Assembly (NCBI GenBank): GCA_965261165.1
Contig: OZ253445.1
Location: forward strand, 1,922,001 to 1,986,000
DNA: 64,000 nucleotides
Origin: SMWN01 sp965261165
GTDB lineage: Bacteria > Pseudomonadota > Gammaproteobacteria > Eutrophobiales > Eutrophobiaceae
Reading direction: 5' to 3'
Both the position numbers and the translations under genes were made by a program. Within the stretch, counting starts at the first letter, position 1. The number at the start of each line of letters is the position of its first letter. Positions 55,247 to 64,000 of this stretch are shown in pieces. Below the pieces are notes generated by a model. It ran no database searches, was not told where the DNA came from, and worked only from the letters and a program-made list of their open reading frames with translations.

Positions 55247-55355
55247 GGGCTTGTCGGAAAATGGAGTTTTTAGCTTGTTGTGAATATTTAAGTCCTTGTC
55301 ATTAAACGTTTTATTTTCTTAAAATTGGACTGATTTTGAATTAACCGACAAGCCC
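55247..55355. mobile_element. 109-bp MITE, copy 2
   Basis: Same length and nearly the same sequence as 191-299, with better terminal inverted repeats (GGGCTTGTCGG / CCGACAAGCCC). Flanked by the 5-bp direct duplication ATCGT (55242-55246 and 55356-55360). Confidence 0.9.
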
Positions 55356-55400
55356 ATCGTCGCTCTCGCACTTCTTTGCGCTCCACGGCATAAGGCATCC

Positions 55401-55454
55401 ATGACTAACAAAAAAGGCATGACTAACAAAAAAGGCATGACTAACAAAAAAGGC
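55401..55454. repeat. 18-bp perfect tandem triplication
   Basis: Three head-to-tail copies of ATGACTAACAAAAAAGGC between ggt and hppA, adjoining the hppA terminator. Not coding. Confidence 0.92.
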
Positions 55455-55478
55455 CGCTAAAAAAGCGACCTTTCAGTT
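55446..55478 (-). terminator. Terminator of hppA
   Basis: On the minus strand, AAAGGTCGC and GCGGCCTTT pair around a T-rich loop and are followed by a T-run formed by the tandem repeat. Confidence 0.75.
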
Positions 55479-55496
55479 GTTACAATAAAGGAAAGG

Positions 55497-57512
55497 TTAA
55501 GTCAGCAATGGTGCAATCACTAAACTAACAATCGCCATGACGTTAATCAAGATATTCATTGCAGGTCCTGAAGTATCCTTCAAAGGATCACCGACAGTGT
55601 CGCCAACAACTGTTGCGGCGTGAACATCTGAACCCTTACCACCTAGGTTGCCCTTTTCAACATACTTCTTGGCGTTGTCCCAAGCACCGCCAGCATTAGC
55701 CATGAATAGCGCCATCACGACGCAACAAATCAAGGCGCCACCTAACATTCCGCCCAGAGCTTTTGCGCCTAAGCCAAAACCAACTACGACAGGAGCAAGT
55801 ACCGCCAATGCTCCTGGCATGACCATTTTTCTGAGGGCTGCACGAGTTGCGATATCAACACAACGTGCGGTATCAGGTTTACCAGTCCCTTCTAACAAGC
55901 CAGGGATTTCCTTAAACTGACGACGGATCTCTTTGATCATATCGAAGGCTGCATCGCCTACTGCCGTCATGGTCAAAGCGCTGACTATGAAAGGAAAAAT
56001 ACCACCAAGGAACATGCCGCAGAGCACTATCGGATCATTTAGTTTGAGGATAAATTCGTGGTCATTCAGCGTGACTTTTTCGATGAAGGCACTGATCAAT
56101 GCCAACGCAGCAAGTGCCGCTGCACCAATCGCAAAGCCCTTACCAATTGCAGCAGTAGTATTACCTACTTCGTCTAGTGTATCTGTAATCTCACGGGTAG
56201 ATTTACCCATCTCTGCCATCTCTGCGATACCACCAGCATTATCAGCAACAGGGCCGTAGGCATCAATCGCCATGGTGATACCAACAGTAGCAAGCATGCC
56301 AGTGGCGGCGATACCCACACCATAGAGACCTGCGAAATGGCTGGATGTAAAGATAATGGCGCAGATAGTAATCAGTGGAATGGCAACGGATTCCATGCCG
56401 AGAGCAAGGCCAGAGATGATAACCGTTGCCGGGCCGGTTTCACCATCTTTCGCAATCTTGCGAACCGGTGCGCCACCTGTGTAGTACTCGGTGACCAGAC
56501 CAATCACAATGCCACCAAGCGCACCAGAGAGCACAGCGACCCAAATGTTACATGAGCCGCCCATCTGCACGATTAAGAAGTAGGCTGCAATCATGAAGAT
56601 AACGGATGAACCCATAGTGCCGATACGCAAGGCAACTTCCGGACTTTTTGCGGAAAATAGTTTGACGGAATAAATACCTATCATGGAACAAATCAAGCCA
56701 ACTGAAGCCAGAGCTAGCGGCATGAATGTTAGGGTTTCCTGACCCGTTGTGGACAGTTTTGTGATTGCATCAGTGCTCATGGTCGCGGCCAGTGCGATGG
56801 TTGCAATCATGGAGCCACAATAAGATTCGAAGATATCCGAACCCATACCAGCAACATCACCGACGTTATCGCCAACGTTATCTGCGATGACACCTGGGTT
56901 GCGTGGATCGTCTTCAGGGATACCTGCCTCCAGTTTACCCACCAGATCAGCGCCGATGTCTGCGCTCTTGGTGAAGATGCCACCACCGACACGAGAGAAT
57001 AATGCGACAGAGGATGCGCCCATGGCAAAACCTTCAATTGCGTGAATTGTATGCGCATCACCTGCAAAGAAATAATAGAGCAAGCCAACACCTAACAAGC
57101 CCATGGCAGCAACGGTGAGCCCCATGATAGAGCCACCGAAGAAAGCGACCTGTAGAGCTGAGGCTGCGCCTTCATTATTGGCGGCGACTGCTGTTCTCAC
57201 GTTTGCGTGGGTTGCGGTATACATGCCAAAGTAACCTGCGGTACCAGAGCAAACTGCACCAAGCAGGAAGGCCATTGCTGTGTTCATGCCTAGATCGGAA
57301 AAGGCGATGGCGGCAATACAAATAATACAAAAAATGGCCAGGCGTGAATATTCGCTCTTCATAAAGACCATGGCGCCGAGATGGATTTCATTCCCAATCT
57401 CAACGACTTTACCTTCGCCAGCGGGTTGGGATTTGACCTTTAAAAAGACCAATACAGCACAAATAAGACCAAAGATACCTAATCCAATAGGTAAATGGGT
57501 GATAGACAACAT
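55497..57512 (-). CDS. hppA: Membrane-bound ion-pumping pyrophosphatase
   Basis: Hydrolyses pyrophosphate to pump H+ (or Na+) across the membrane. The 671-residue protein has about 16 membrane segments and the substrate motifs SADIGADLVGK and DNVGDNVGDVAGMGSD. The segment GNTTAAIGKG has Ala where K+-independent enzymes have Lys, so the K+-dependent class is indicated. The start ATG 57512 follows AGAGG; a frame to 57572 adds 20 unconserved residues. It can recover energy from PPi made in biosynthesis. Confidence 0.95.
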   Translation of the reverse strand: MLSITHLPIGLGIFGLICAVLVFLKVKSQPAGEGKVVEIGNEIHLGAMVFMKSEYSRLAIFCIICIAAIAFSDLGMNTAMAFLLGAVCSGTAGYFGMYTATHANVRTAVAANNEGAASALQVAFFGGSIMGLTVAAMGLLGVGLLYYFFAGDAHTIHAIEGFAMGASSVALFSRVGGGIFTKSADIGADLVGKLEAGIPEDDPRNPGVIADNVGDNVGDVAGMGSDIFESYCGSMIATIALAATMSTDAITKLSTTGQETLTFMPLALASVGLICSMIGIYSVKLFSAKSPEVALRIGTMGSSVIFMIAAYFLIVQMGGSCNIWVAVLSGALGGIVIGLVTEYYTGGAPVRKIAKDGETGPATVIISGLALGMESVAIPLITICAIIFTSSHFAGLYGVGIAATGMLATVGITMAIDAYGPVADNAGGIAEMAEMGKSTREITDTLDEVGNTTAAIGKGFAIGAAALAALALISAFIEKVTLNDHEFILKLNDPIVLCGMFLGGIFPFIVSALTMTAVGDAAFDMIKEIRRQFKEIPGLLEGTGKPDTARCVDIATRAALRKMVMPGALAVLAPVVVGFGLGAKALGGMLGGALICCVVMALFMANAGGAWDNAKKYVEKGNLGGKGSDVHAATVVGDTVGDPLKDTSGPAMNILINVMAIVSLVIAPLLT

Positions 57513-57738
57513 AGAAAAACCTCTTGTTTCAATAGAAAATTCATGATTTCCAGTGCTTCTCCCCAGCACCAAAGCTGGGAAGTTTTATACCTGTATCAGC
57601 CTCTACTGTAAAGACTAACCTGTATGTTAGCGACTAAAACTCTGGCGGCCGATGGATGATAAATATAAACTCGACTGGGCATCAATCTATGCGTTTAGTT
57701 GTTGCTCACTCATTACGGGTTTTGCCTTAATCGTAAAC

Positions 57739-58305
57739 CTAATCGATAGGTTTTAACATCTCAGAGACATCATAAAGCGGTAGGCCCATCACGCCAGAGT
57801 AACTGCCTTCCAGATGCTCAATAAAAGCAGCAATTTTCCCTTGGATAGCATAGGCCCCAGCCTTGCCTAAAGGTTCTTCCGTCTCGCAATATTGCTGGAT
57901 GTCAGTTTCAGTCAATGGACAAAAACTCACATGGTTGATATTCAGACAAACCCGTTCGATTTCTGTAATCAGGGCAACCGCAGTGTAAACATGATGTGTC
58001 CTGCCTGATAATTTCCCAAGCATGTTGATTGCATCTTCTTTCGTTTCAGCCTTGCCCAAAATTACATTGTCGAGAACGACGCAGGTATCTGCGGCAAGTA
58101 TGGGCAGGTTGTTTTGTATTTTTGTTTTTGCAGTACGAGCTTTTTCTAATGCCATGCGTTTAACGTGGACTTTGACGGGCTCATGTCTATCCCAGATTTC
58201 ATCGATCTCAATATCAACCAATTCGAATTCGATGCCTATTTGCCTGAGGAGTTGTTTACGGCGAGGAGAAGTTGAGGCTAGGTTGACTTTCATTGTCTTA
58301 GTCAT
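57739..58305 (-). CDS. maf: Maf-family nucleotide pyrophosphatase
   Basis: Hydrolyses non-canonical or pyrimidine nucleoside triphosphates. The 188-residue protein has LASTSPRRKQLL at the N-terminus, LAADTCVVLD and GKAGAYAIQG. The start region is duplicated: a 21-bp tandem repeat (58291-58331) provides two copies of ATGACTAAGACAATGAAA, so Met1 (58305) and Met5 (58293) are both possible. Met5 agrees better with family length. Confidence 0.92.
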   Translation of the reverse strand: MTKTMKVNLASTSPRRKQLLRQIGIEFELVDIEIDEIWDRHEPVKVHVKRMALEKARTAKTKIQNNLPILAADTCVVLDNVILGKAETKEDAINMLGKLSGRTHHVYTAVALITEIERVCLNINHVSFCPLTETDIQQYCETEEPLGKAGAYAIQGKIAAFIEHLEGSYSGVMGLPLYDVSEMLKPID

Positions 58306-58478
58306 TCATTTCATTGTCTTAGTCATTCAGTAGGGTTTTAGTCATTTTTAAGTAGGTTTAAGATTGAGATTTGATCTTAGCATTGGTTCCGCCTTTATAT
58401 AACGGCGAGGCGCTTCTGCCTGTCCAAAAAAATGAAGTAGTTAAGGTCGCTGCACCGCGAAGAGTGTGTTCGATCAAC
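58306..58478. other. Gap between maf and the TRAP genes
   Basis: About 170 bp holding the rest of the duplicated maf start and AT-rich DNA. At about 58470 the composition changes visibly to GC-rich, marking the likely edge of an acquired block. No gene seen. Confidence 0.5.
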
Positions 58479-61085
58479 TCAATAGACCACCGCGAGACGC
58501 CTTCTTTGCCGCCACACAATCACCCCAAACAGTGTGATCGCCGGAATATAAAATACCTCTTTTGGCATGCGTTCGGCGGGTTGGCGAATATCGGTAATAC
58601 GCACCGGCTCATCGGCGTAGTAGTCAAATGCGGTGCCAATTTTTTCAAACATTGGCGTTCCGGGGGGTGGTTCTCCGATCTTGGCGAAGCCGTCTTCGAG
58701 GGTGACTATCAAGTCGGCTTGCTCAAGCCGTTTAGCCGCCTCGGCAGATTCTCCAAGTGGGGCCAGTATGGTTCTTGAGCCGACTTCGCCCGAGTCAAAA
58801 TCGGGGCCGCTGATGACCATTGTTAAAACGTCACCGGGCTTGGCCTGACCAACCACTGCATAGATATTGTCGGGCTCAATGCTTTGATGGGGCTGTGCTA
58901 CTTGGTCAAGCCAGTAACCCGGTCGAAACAGGGTGAACGCCACCAGTAGTAAGGCCACCGACTCCCATCTCTTGTTGCGCGTGAGCAGGTAACCCTGGGT
59001 TGCTGAGGCAAATAGCATCATGGCAATTACCGCGACGACAAAAACGAAGAGCGCCTTTACCCAAGACACGTCGATCAACAGCAATTCTGTGTTGAATATG
59101 AACATGAAGGGCAGCAGGGCGGTGCGAATATCGTAAGCAAAGCCCTGGATGCCGGTTTTGATCGGGTCGCCTTTGGAAATCGCAGCAGCAGCAAATGCCG
59201 CCAACCCAACCGGTGGCGTATCGTCGGCGAGAATGCCAAAGTAAAACACAAACAAATGCACCGCGATCAGGGGAACGATAAAGCCGCTCTTAGCGCCGAG
59301 AGTAATAATGACTGGCACCATTAACGATGACACGACAATGTAGTTCGCCGTTGTCGGCAGGCCCATGCCGAGTATCAGACTCATCAGCGCAACCAGTACC
59401 AGCATGATGATCAGGCTGCCACCAGAGAGGAATTCAACGAACTCGCCAACCACTTGGTGTGCGCCAGTCAATGAAATCGAGCCGATGATGATGCCCGCCG
59501 CTGCCGTCGCAATCGCAATCGCAATCATATTGCGTGCGCCAGCGATCATGCCGTCCTTCCAGTCGCACACACCGCGGCGAAATTGCTCACCAAGATTACC
59601 GCTGCCGCGCATGACTGCCTTTAGCGGTTTTTGTGTGAGCGCCACAAAAGTTATCGCCAGACAGGCATAGAAAGCGGACAGGTGCGCCGACAATTTTTCC
59701 GGGGTGGGCAAAATACACCACAACAACAAAATAATCGGCAGCAAATAGTAGATGCCAGTGACCGCCGTTGCTCCCGCCGGTGGCAACACCAATACCGGTG
59801 CATCCGGATCATCTTCTTCGAGGTCGGGACGCTTCGCGGCAACCCACAGGAGCGCAAGATAGGCGATCCCTAAGACGAAAACGACGTAAGGCAAGGTAAG
59901 TCCTGGCGCAATCTGTGTGACCCACGATTTTACGCTATGCACAATCGCCATCAATAGGCCGATACCAATAAACCCGCCCAGCACGCCAATCAGCCTGGTC
60001 GCAAACGTTAGCGACGAAGGTGGTTTTGGCAACCGGCGCAGGTCGAGCTTGCAGGCTTCTAGGTGCACGATGTAGATCAGCGCAATGTAGGACACCAGTG
60101 CTGGAACTAGTGCATGTTGCAAAATTTCGATGTATTGAATGCCGGTGAATTCGGCGATCAGAAAAGCCGCAGCACCCATTACCGGCGGGGTGAGTTGGCC
60201 ATTGGTCGAGGAGGCCACCTCAATGGCGCCAGCTTTCTCCGCCGAGAGCCCAGTTTTCTTCATCAGTGGAATAGTAAACGTGCCGGTGGTGACCGTGTTG
60301 GCAATCGATGAACCTGAGTAGAGACCGCTCATCGCCGAGGCAATCACTGCCGCTTTCGCTGGACCGCCACGGAGGTGGCCGAGTAGCGCGAAGGCAATTT
60401 TGATAAAATACGCACCGGCACCAGCTTTTTCCAAAATCGCACCGAACAACACGAACAGGAATATAGTCTGCGCGGAGACTTCCAGTGGCTTGCCGAAAAT
60501 GCCTTCCTCTTGCATCCAGAAATGCCAGGTTCCCTTTACAAATGACGCCCCGCCCCAGTTGCCACCACCAATAAAGACGTAGGCCACCAGTACCGAGGCA
60601 ACGACGATCATCGGCAACCCCAGTGCGCGATAAACACAGCTAGCCAACACAAAGATACCGACGACTGCAACCGTCATGTCGTAGCGGATGTTAGGATGAA
60701 CAAAGTCACCAGCACGCTCGGCAATATTAGTATTCATCACCAGCATGTAAAAAATTGTCAATACGCCCAGCGCCAGCAAGGCCCAGTCGTACGCTGGGAC
60801 GCGATCTCTCGGGCTGGACCTAAACAAAGGGTAGGCAAGCGCCGCCAGCACCAGCGCAAACGCGAGATGAAGCTTGCGCGAGATCGACAGGTTGGCGATG
60901 AAATAGAAAAAATTCACACCCGTGTACTCGCTCAACATCGAGGGCAAGGGGGAGGCAGTGTATAGTTGGTAAAGTGCCCAGGTAAAACAGATTAAGGGGA
61001 TTAGATTGGTTTGCCAGCCAGTGGGATTGCGTGCGCCAGTATCGATTTCCGTAGCCATTTCTTGCGCTTGCTTGCTCGTGAACAT
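58479..61085 (-). CDS. TRAP-TAXI transporter permease, fused small and large membrane subunits
   Basis: An 868-residue fused 4TM/12TM permease driven by an ion gradient. The large-subunit region includes GLYSGSSIANTVTTGTFTIP and STNGQLTPPVMGAAAF, both typical of TAXI-type TRAP permeases, and GMGLPTTANYIV. The C-terminal 150 residues after the last transport helices match the DUF3394-type extension. Its partner binding protein is just upstream. Codon use is visibly richer in G and C than in neighbouring genes. Substrate unknown; some TAXI systems move dicarboxylates or glutamate. Confidence 0.9.
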   Translation of the reverse strand: MFTSKQAQEMATEIDTGARNPTGWQTNLIPLICFTWALYQLYTASPLPSMLSEYTGVNFFYFIANLSISRKLHLAFALVLAALAYPLFRSSPRDRVPAYDWALLALGVLTIFYMLVMNTNIAERAGDFVHPNIRYDMTVAVVGIFVLASCVYRALGLPMIVVASVLVAYVFIGGGNWGGASFVKGTWHFWMQEEGIFGKPLEVSAQTIFLFVLFGAILEKAGAGAYFIKIAFALLGHLRGGPAKAAVIASAMSGLYSGSSIANTVTTGTFTIPLMKKTGLSAEKAGAIEVASSTNGQLTPPVMGAAAFLIAEFTGIQYIEILQHALVPALVSYIALIYIVHLEACKLDLRRLPKPPSSLTFATRLIGVLGGFIGIGLLMAIVHSVKSWVTQIAPGLTLPYVVFVLGIAYLALLWVAAKRPDLEEDDPDAPVLVLPPAGATAVTGIYYLLPIILLLWCILPTPEKLSAHLSAFYACLAITFVALTQKPLKAVMRGSGNLGEQFRRGVCDWKDGMIAGARNMIAIAIATAAAGIIIGSISLTGAHQVVGEFVEFLSGGSLIIMLVLVALMSLILGMGLPTTANYIVVSSLMVPVIITLGAKSGFIVPLIAVHLFVFYFGILADDTPPVGLAAFAAAAISKGDPIKTGIQGFAYDIRTALLPFMFIFNTELLLIDVSWVKALFVFVVAVIAMMLFASATQGYLLTRNKRWESVALLLVAFTLFRPGYWLDQVAQPHQSIEPDNIYAVVGQAKPGDVLTMVISGPDFDSGEVGSRTILAPLGESAEAAKRLEQADLIVTLEDGFAKIGEPPPGTPMFEKIGTAFDYYADEPVRITDIRQPAERMPKEVFYIPAITLFGVIVWRQRRRLAVVY

Positions 61086-61231
61086 AATCTTCCCTCTGGC
61101 TGGGATAGCGCATTCTCTAGGGCGCTGCCCGGTTATCTTGTGACGTTCTTAGGGTTTGTTGGCAGGCGCTTATTTTTCCTGTCCGCGATCCTTGTGTGCC
61201 CGAAAGTCAACCGACCCCGCCGTGGGCGTGC

Positions 61232-62197
61232 CTACAACCAGCCGCGCTCTTCATAATACTTGACTGCACCCGGGTGCAGTGGCGCTGAAAGCGAGTCGGA
61301 AATCATCTCGCTCTCTTGTAGATTGGCAAATGCCGGATGCAGTTTTTTGAACTTGTCAAAGTTATCAAAAATCGCTTTTACAACCACGTAAACCGCATCA
61401 TCGGGAACATCTGCGCTGGTCACGAAGGTTGCGCCAACACCGAAGGTCTGGATGTCCCTATCATTGTTATACATACCCGCTGGAATGGTCGCCTTACGAT
61501 AGAACGAGTGATCGGCAACTAGCTTGTCGATAGTCGGACCCTTCACGTCAACCAGATGAGCGGCGCAACTTGCCAGCGATTCCTGGATTAATGCCGATGG
61601 GTGACCAGCCAGCCAGAAGTACGCATCGATCTTGCCATCGCAGACAGCCTGACCAGTCTCCGCGGACTTCATTTCCGCCGCCAGTTTCAGATCGCTGCGC
61701 GACCAGCCCAAAGCGCCTTCGATGACTTCCCAAGTACCGCGGGTACCTGAACCGGGGTTGCCGATATTGAGGCGTTTACCTTTGGCATCGGTCAACTGGT
61801 TGATGCCAGAGCCGTCTTTGGCGATGACTGTCACAGGCTCCGGGTGCAACGAGAGCACCGAGCGCAGTTTATCAAACCGGCCCTTCTCGGCAAACTTTGA
61901 TGTGCCGTTGTAAGCGTGATACTGCCAGTCTGATTGGGCAACGCCGAACTCCAGCTCGCCAGCTCGGATGGTGTTGATATTGTAGATCGAGCCACCGGTA
62001 GATTCGGCAGAGCAGCGGATGCCATGCTCTTTGCGACCCTGATTAACCAGCCGACAAATCGCTCCCCCCGTTGGGTAGTAAACCCCGGTGACACCGCCGG
62101 TGCCAATGGAGATAAATTTTTGCGCTGCCGTTGCAGTACTGGCACAGGCGAGAGCGCTGGTGAGTGCCGCAGCGATGGCAATGGATTTCATTTTCAT
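61232..62197 (-). CDS. TAXI-family TRAP solute-binding protein
   Basis: A 321-residue periplasmic protein with a signal peptide (LACASTATAAQ) and the TAXI pattern ISIGTGGVTGVYYPTGGAIC, then ESTGGSIYNI and NIGNPGSGTRGTWE. It delivers substrate to the fused permease 146 bp downstream and is probably co-transcribed with it. A GAGG site precedes the ATG. It is GC-rich like its partner. Confidence 0.92.
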   Translation of the reverse strand: MKMKSIAIAAALTSALACASTATAAQKFISIGTGGVTGVYYPTGGAICRLVNQGRKEHGIRCSAESTGGSIYNINTIRAGELEFGVAQSDWQYHAYNGTSKFAEKGRFDKLRSVLSLHPEPVTVIAKDGSGINQLTDAKGKRLNIGNPGSGTRGTWEVIEGALGWSRSDLKLAAEMKSAETGQAVCDGKIDAYFWLAGHPSALIQESLASCAAHLVDVKGPTIDKLVADHSFYRKATIPAGMYNNDRDIQTFGVGATFVTSADVPDDAVYVVVKAIFDNFDKFKKLHPAFANLQESEMISDSLSAPLHPGAVKYYEERGWL

Positions 62198-62566
62198 GTG
62201 TTTTCCTCGACAATTTCAGAGTTATGGAGCTCCGCATAAGTCTATTTTGGACTCTTCAGGAGGCGATAGGATAGTGCGATTTTTCTTTCTGCGCAAACTC
62301 AATTGCACGGTACAAGTAAGTTTGCTGGCACCTCCAAGACCTATCCATCATCTGTTTGCGTCAGTGTTAGAGGTTCATTAATGTAGCGGTACGTTAAATA
62401 CAAAAAAGTCTCTATTCATTTTTCGTGTAACCGCAGTCGTATTCCTTAGTCCTTAAGTTCTTTCATATGTAATTCAGTTGCTTTCTTTCGCTTACATGTC
62501 TTTTATCTTCTCGATTTCAGAATCTTCGCTATATTCATTAGTTCATTCCTCATGTTTTAAATCAAA
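62198..62566. other. Intergenic region upstream of the TRAP genes
   Basis: About 370 bp in which composition falls back to AT-rich beyond about 62350. It should hold the TRAP promoter. No gene seen. Confidence 0.5.
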
Positions 62567-63110
62567 GTGGAAAACAATTTCGTATTAAAAATGTTATTTA
62601 ATGGAGTTATGCAATTTTTGAGTACGCCAGTTGGTATTGGTCTGGTGTTTCTTTTGATTGTGATCTTTGTTCTACGCTTGTTCTCAAGTCAGATTAAAGG
62701 AAAAATTGGTGAATGGGCTGTTTCCAAAAAAACTGCATCAGTGTTGTGAGGCTTGTGTGGTTCTCAATGATGTAACTGTTGAAGCAGATAGCAATGGTAC
62801 AACACAAATAGATCATATCGTCATATCGCCAATGGGTATTTTGTAGTGGAAACTAAAGTGTTACAGCGGCTGGATTTATGGCTTGATGAAAGATTCTCGG
62901 CGGACACAGAAGATGTACAAAAAAAGATGTACAAAAAAGCTATAAATTCCAAAACCCATTTTGTCAAAATTTCAAATATATCAAAGCACTTCAAGCACTT
63001 TTGCCGGAGGTAAAACCAGAAATGTTTTACTCAGTTGTGGCCATGCTTTGGTGGATGCAAATGGAAAGGTAAGCAAAAGCCCGAGCAATTGTTCATGGCA
63101 GCTTGGTTAA
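62567..63110 (+). pseudogene. Decayed NERD-domain protein
   Basis: An N-terminal membrane segment (GIGLVFLLIVIFVLRLFSSQ) and KGKIGEWAV are followed by a stop at 62747-62749. Further parts of the NERD domain follow in other frames: VLNDVTVEADSNGTTQIDHI, SPMGIF, KFQNPF, QNFKYIKALQALLPEVKPE. A 14-bp tandem duplication (62911-62938) adds to the damage. NERD domains are nuclease-related. This copy cannot make a full protein. Confidence 0.85.
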
Positions 63111-63114
63111 TCTA

Positions 63115-63309
63115 TTATTTTTTATGAGTTTGTTGATCTAAATCCGCAAATTCACCTTTTGTCTTGATCATAATAAATATAGAGTTAATGACGAGACTGA
63201 CGAGTGCAATACCCGAGATGATACCAGCCGCATTGCCCCATTCGGAGATGAGTGCGCTGATGAACATTAATAAAAACATCGAATTTAAGAATAAAACGGC
63301 TGCTTTCAT
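63115..63309 (-). CDS. Small inner-membrane protein
   Basis: A 64-residue protein with two hydrophobic segments (AAVLFLNSMFLLMFISALI and GIISGIALVSLVINSIFIMI) and a charged tail. The start ATG 63309 is set by AAGGAG with 8-nt spacing, making it independent of an upstream extension into hspQ. It lies 16 bp after hspQ and is probably co-transcribed. Function unknown. Confidence 0.7.
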   Translation of the reverse strand: MKAAVLFLNSMFLLMFISALISEWGNAAGIISGIALVSLVINSIFIMIKTKGEFADLDQQTHKK

Positions 63310-63325
63310 ACGATAGCTCCTTAAA

Positions 63326-63697
63326 TCAGTTGGCCTGTTCTTTGCGAATATATTTTCCATTATCGAGTTTGGAAAAGAATTGTTCCAGCATAGGGTGATT
63401 GATAGGTTCTACGCTTTCATCAGGTTCCAGATTTCGTTCAGCAACATAAGTAGAATGTATGCTTCCATGTACTAGCACATGGTACCAGGGCTTATCTTTT
63501 GGGGGACGAGATTTTGCAACTTGTTTGTACCATTCTTCTGTTGCTTGGAAATTTCTATCCACATCCAAAATTACTCCACGATAGTTGAAAAGTCGATGGT
63601 GAACCAATTCACCAATAGAAAATTTAGCCTTTGTAATATTCGTTACAGTTCCCATAGATTTCACATTTTTAAGAAGGATATGGTCTTGTCCTAACAT
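63326..63697 (-). CDS. hspQ: Heat shock protein HspQ
   Basis: A 123-residue YccV-like protein, shown in enterobacteria to bind hemimethylated DNA and to act as a Lon specificity enhancer. It matches strongly in KFSIGELVHHRLFNYRGVI, EEWYKQVAKSRPPKDKPWYH and YVAERNLEPD. The family usually starts nearer Met15 (63655), so the first 14 residues are uncertain. Confidence 0.92.
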   Translation of the reverse strand: MLGQDHILLKNVKSMGTVTNITKAKFSIGELVHHRLFNYRGVILDVDRNFQATEEWYKQVAKSRPPKDKPWYHVLVHGSIHSTYVAERNLEPDESVEPINHPMLEQFFSKLDNGKYIRKEQAN

Positions 63698-63889
63698 TTC
63701 GCACGCCTCTAGTCTGTACCTTATTGTTGGACTGTCAATGGTTTATTGCGATAAACCCGATGCATGATTGTGTGGTTTGCTTGGCTCAATTTCTTATTAT
63801 TAGTTTTTCTGGTCATTGTCTTTAATCTGAGAATGAATCTTGGGCAGCCCCCCCAGGACATTTTTTTCAGGACATAGTCAGGACATAGA

Positions 63890-63973
63890 TTGAATAATCT
63901 TTAAGATCTTTTTAAGATTATGGTCTTATTTTACCTGTTTCGATAGAAGTTTTAGTGTGGATTATGCAAAGGT
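63890..63973. mobile_element. Right-end fragment of the GAGACC-end element
   Basis: The sequence closely follows 440-525 of the window (AATAATCTTTAA, TGGTCTTA, TGTTTCG, TGGATTATGCAA). It is preceded by short duplications of TCAGGACATAG (63867-63888). Confidence 0.65.
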
Positions 63974-64000
63974 CATCATATTAGATGTCTAGTTTTCTTT

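Noticed and set aside
55401..55454. Small coding gene built on ATGACTAACAAAAAAGGC
   Set aside because: It consists of repeated units feeding into the hppA terminator and ends quickly.
58371..58778. 135-codon plus-strand open frame
   Set aside because: It runs through the 3' end of the TRAP permease on the other strand and shows no family features.

Overview
The window reads as a chromosomal segment of an AT-rich gammaproteobacterial methylotroph. The evidence is a lanthanide-type methanol dehydrogenase (xoxF), a nearly complete tetrahydromethanopterin (H4MPT) formaldehyde-oxidation set, genes for H4MPT and methylofuran biosynthesis, a tungsten/molybdenum formate dehydrogenase, and proteobacterial housekeeping genes (trhO, rsmD, coaD, maf, hspQ). 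The genus cannot be fixed by reading alone.

Layout. 1-1.27 kb: intergenic DNA with two non-autonomous transposon-like elements and a gene remnant. 1.3-5.8 kb: xoxF, a pseudoazurin, xoxJ and an unknown secreted protein. 5.9-15.0 kb (minus strand): one apparent operon fhcB-fhcA-fhcD-fhcC-fdhB-fdhA, which takes the formyl group from H4MPT to formate and then CO2. 15.4-27.4 kb: beta-RFAP synthase, mtdB, an ATP-grasp gene, mch, orf5, orf7 and fae; then a HisA-like gene on the minus strand; then orfY, an mfnF-like gene, pabB and an mfnE-like kinase, which supply the two C1 cofactors. Methanol is oxidised in the periplasm by XoxF, formaldehyde is trapped by Fae, and MtdB, Mch, FhcABCD and Fdh finish the oxidation.

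27.4-27.65 kb: a minus-strand structured RNA candidate with a well-spaced sigma70-type promoter and an intrinsic terminator. It matches no RNA class I know.

28.2-41.2 kb: a defence island. A type I restriction-modification system (hsdM, hsdS, hsdR) is interleaved with a HepT/MntA-type HEPN/nucleotidyltransferase toxin-antitoxin pair, an AAA_13 (PrrC/RloC-like) ATPase with an in-frame stop, an ImmA-PIN pair and a Fic protein. The most striking object is at 32115-33704. The MntA-like antitoxin is fused in frame to HsdS through six perfect-length 24-bp repeats encoding LPKGDALS. Two near-identical copies of a small four-helix-bundle gene, each flanked by AATTGAAAATT-type repeats and followed by extra copies of its own 3' end, interrupt the island. 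The island ends against a truncated, frameshifted gcvT.

41.9-58.3 kb: housekeeping and envelope genes (phasin, trhO, GST, cyclophilin, MFS, radical SAM, msrB, Sel1 lipoprotein, two M16 proteases, rsmD, coaD, ggt, hppA, maf). 58.5-62.2 kb: a visibly GC-richer TRAP-TAXI transporter pair, probably acquired. 62.5-63.7 kb: a decayed NERD-domain gene, a small membrane protein and hspQ. Short perfect head-to-tail duplications of 13-21 bp occur at a dozen or more sites across the window. No tRNA, rRNA or CRISPR array was found.
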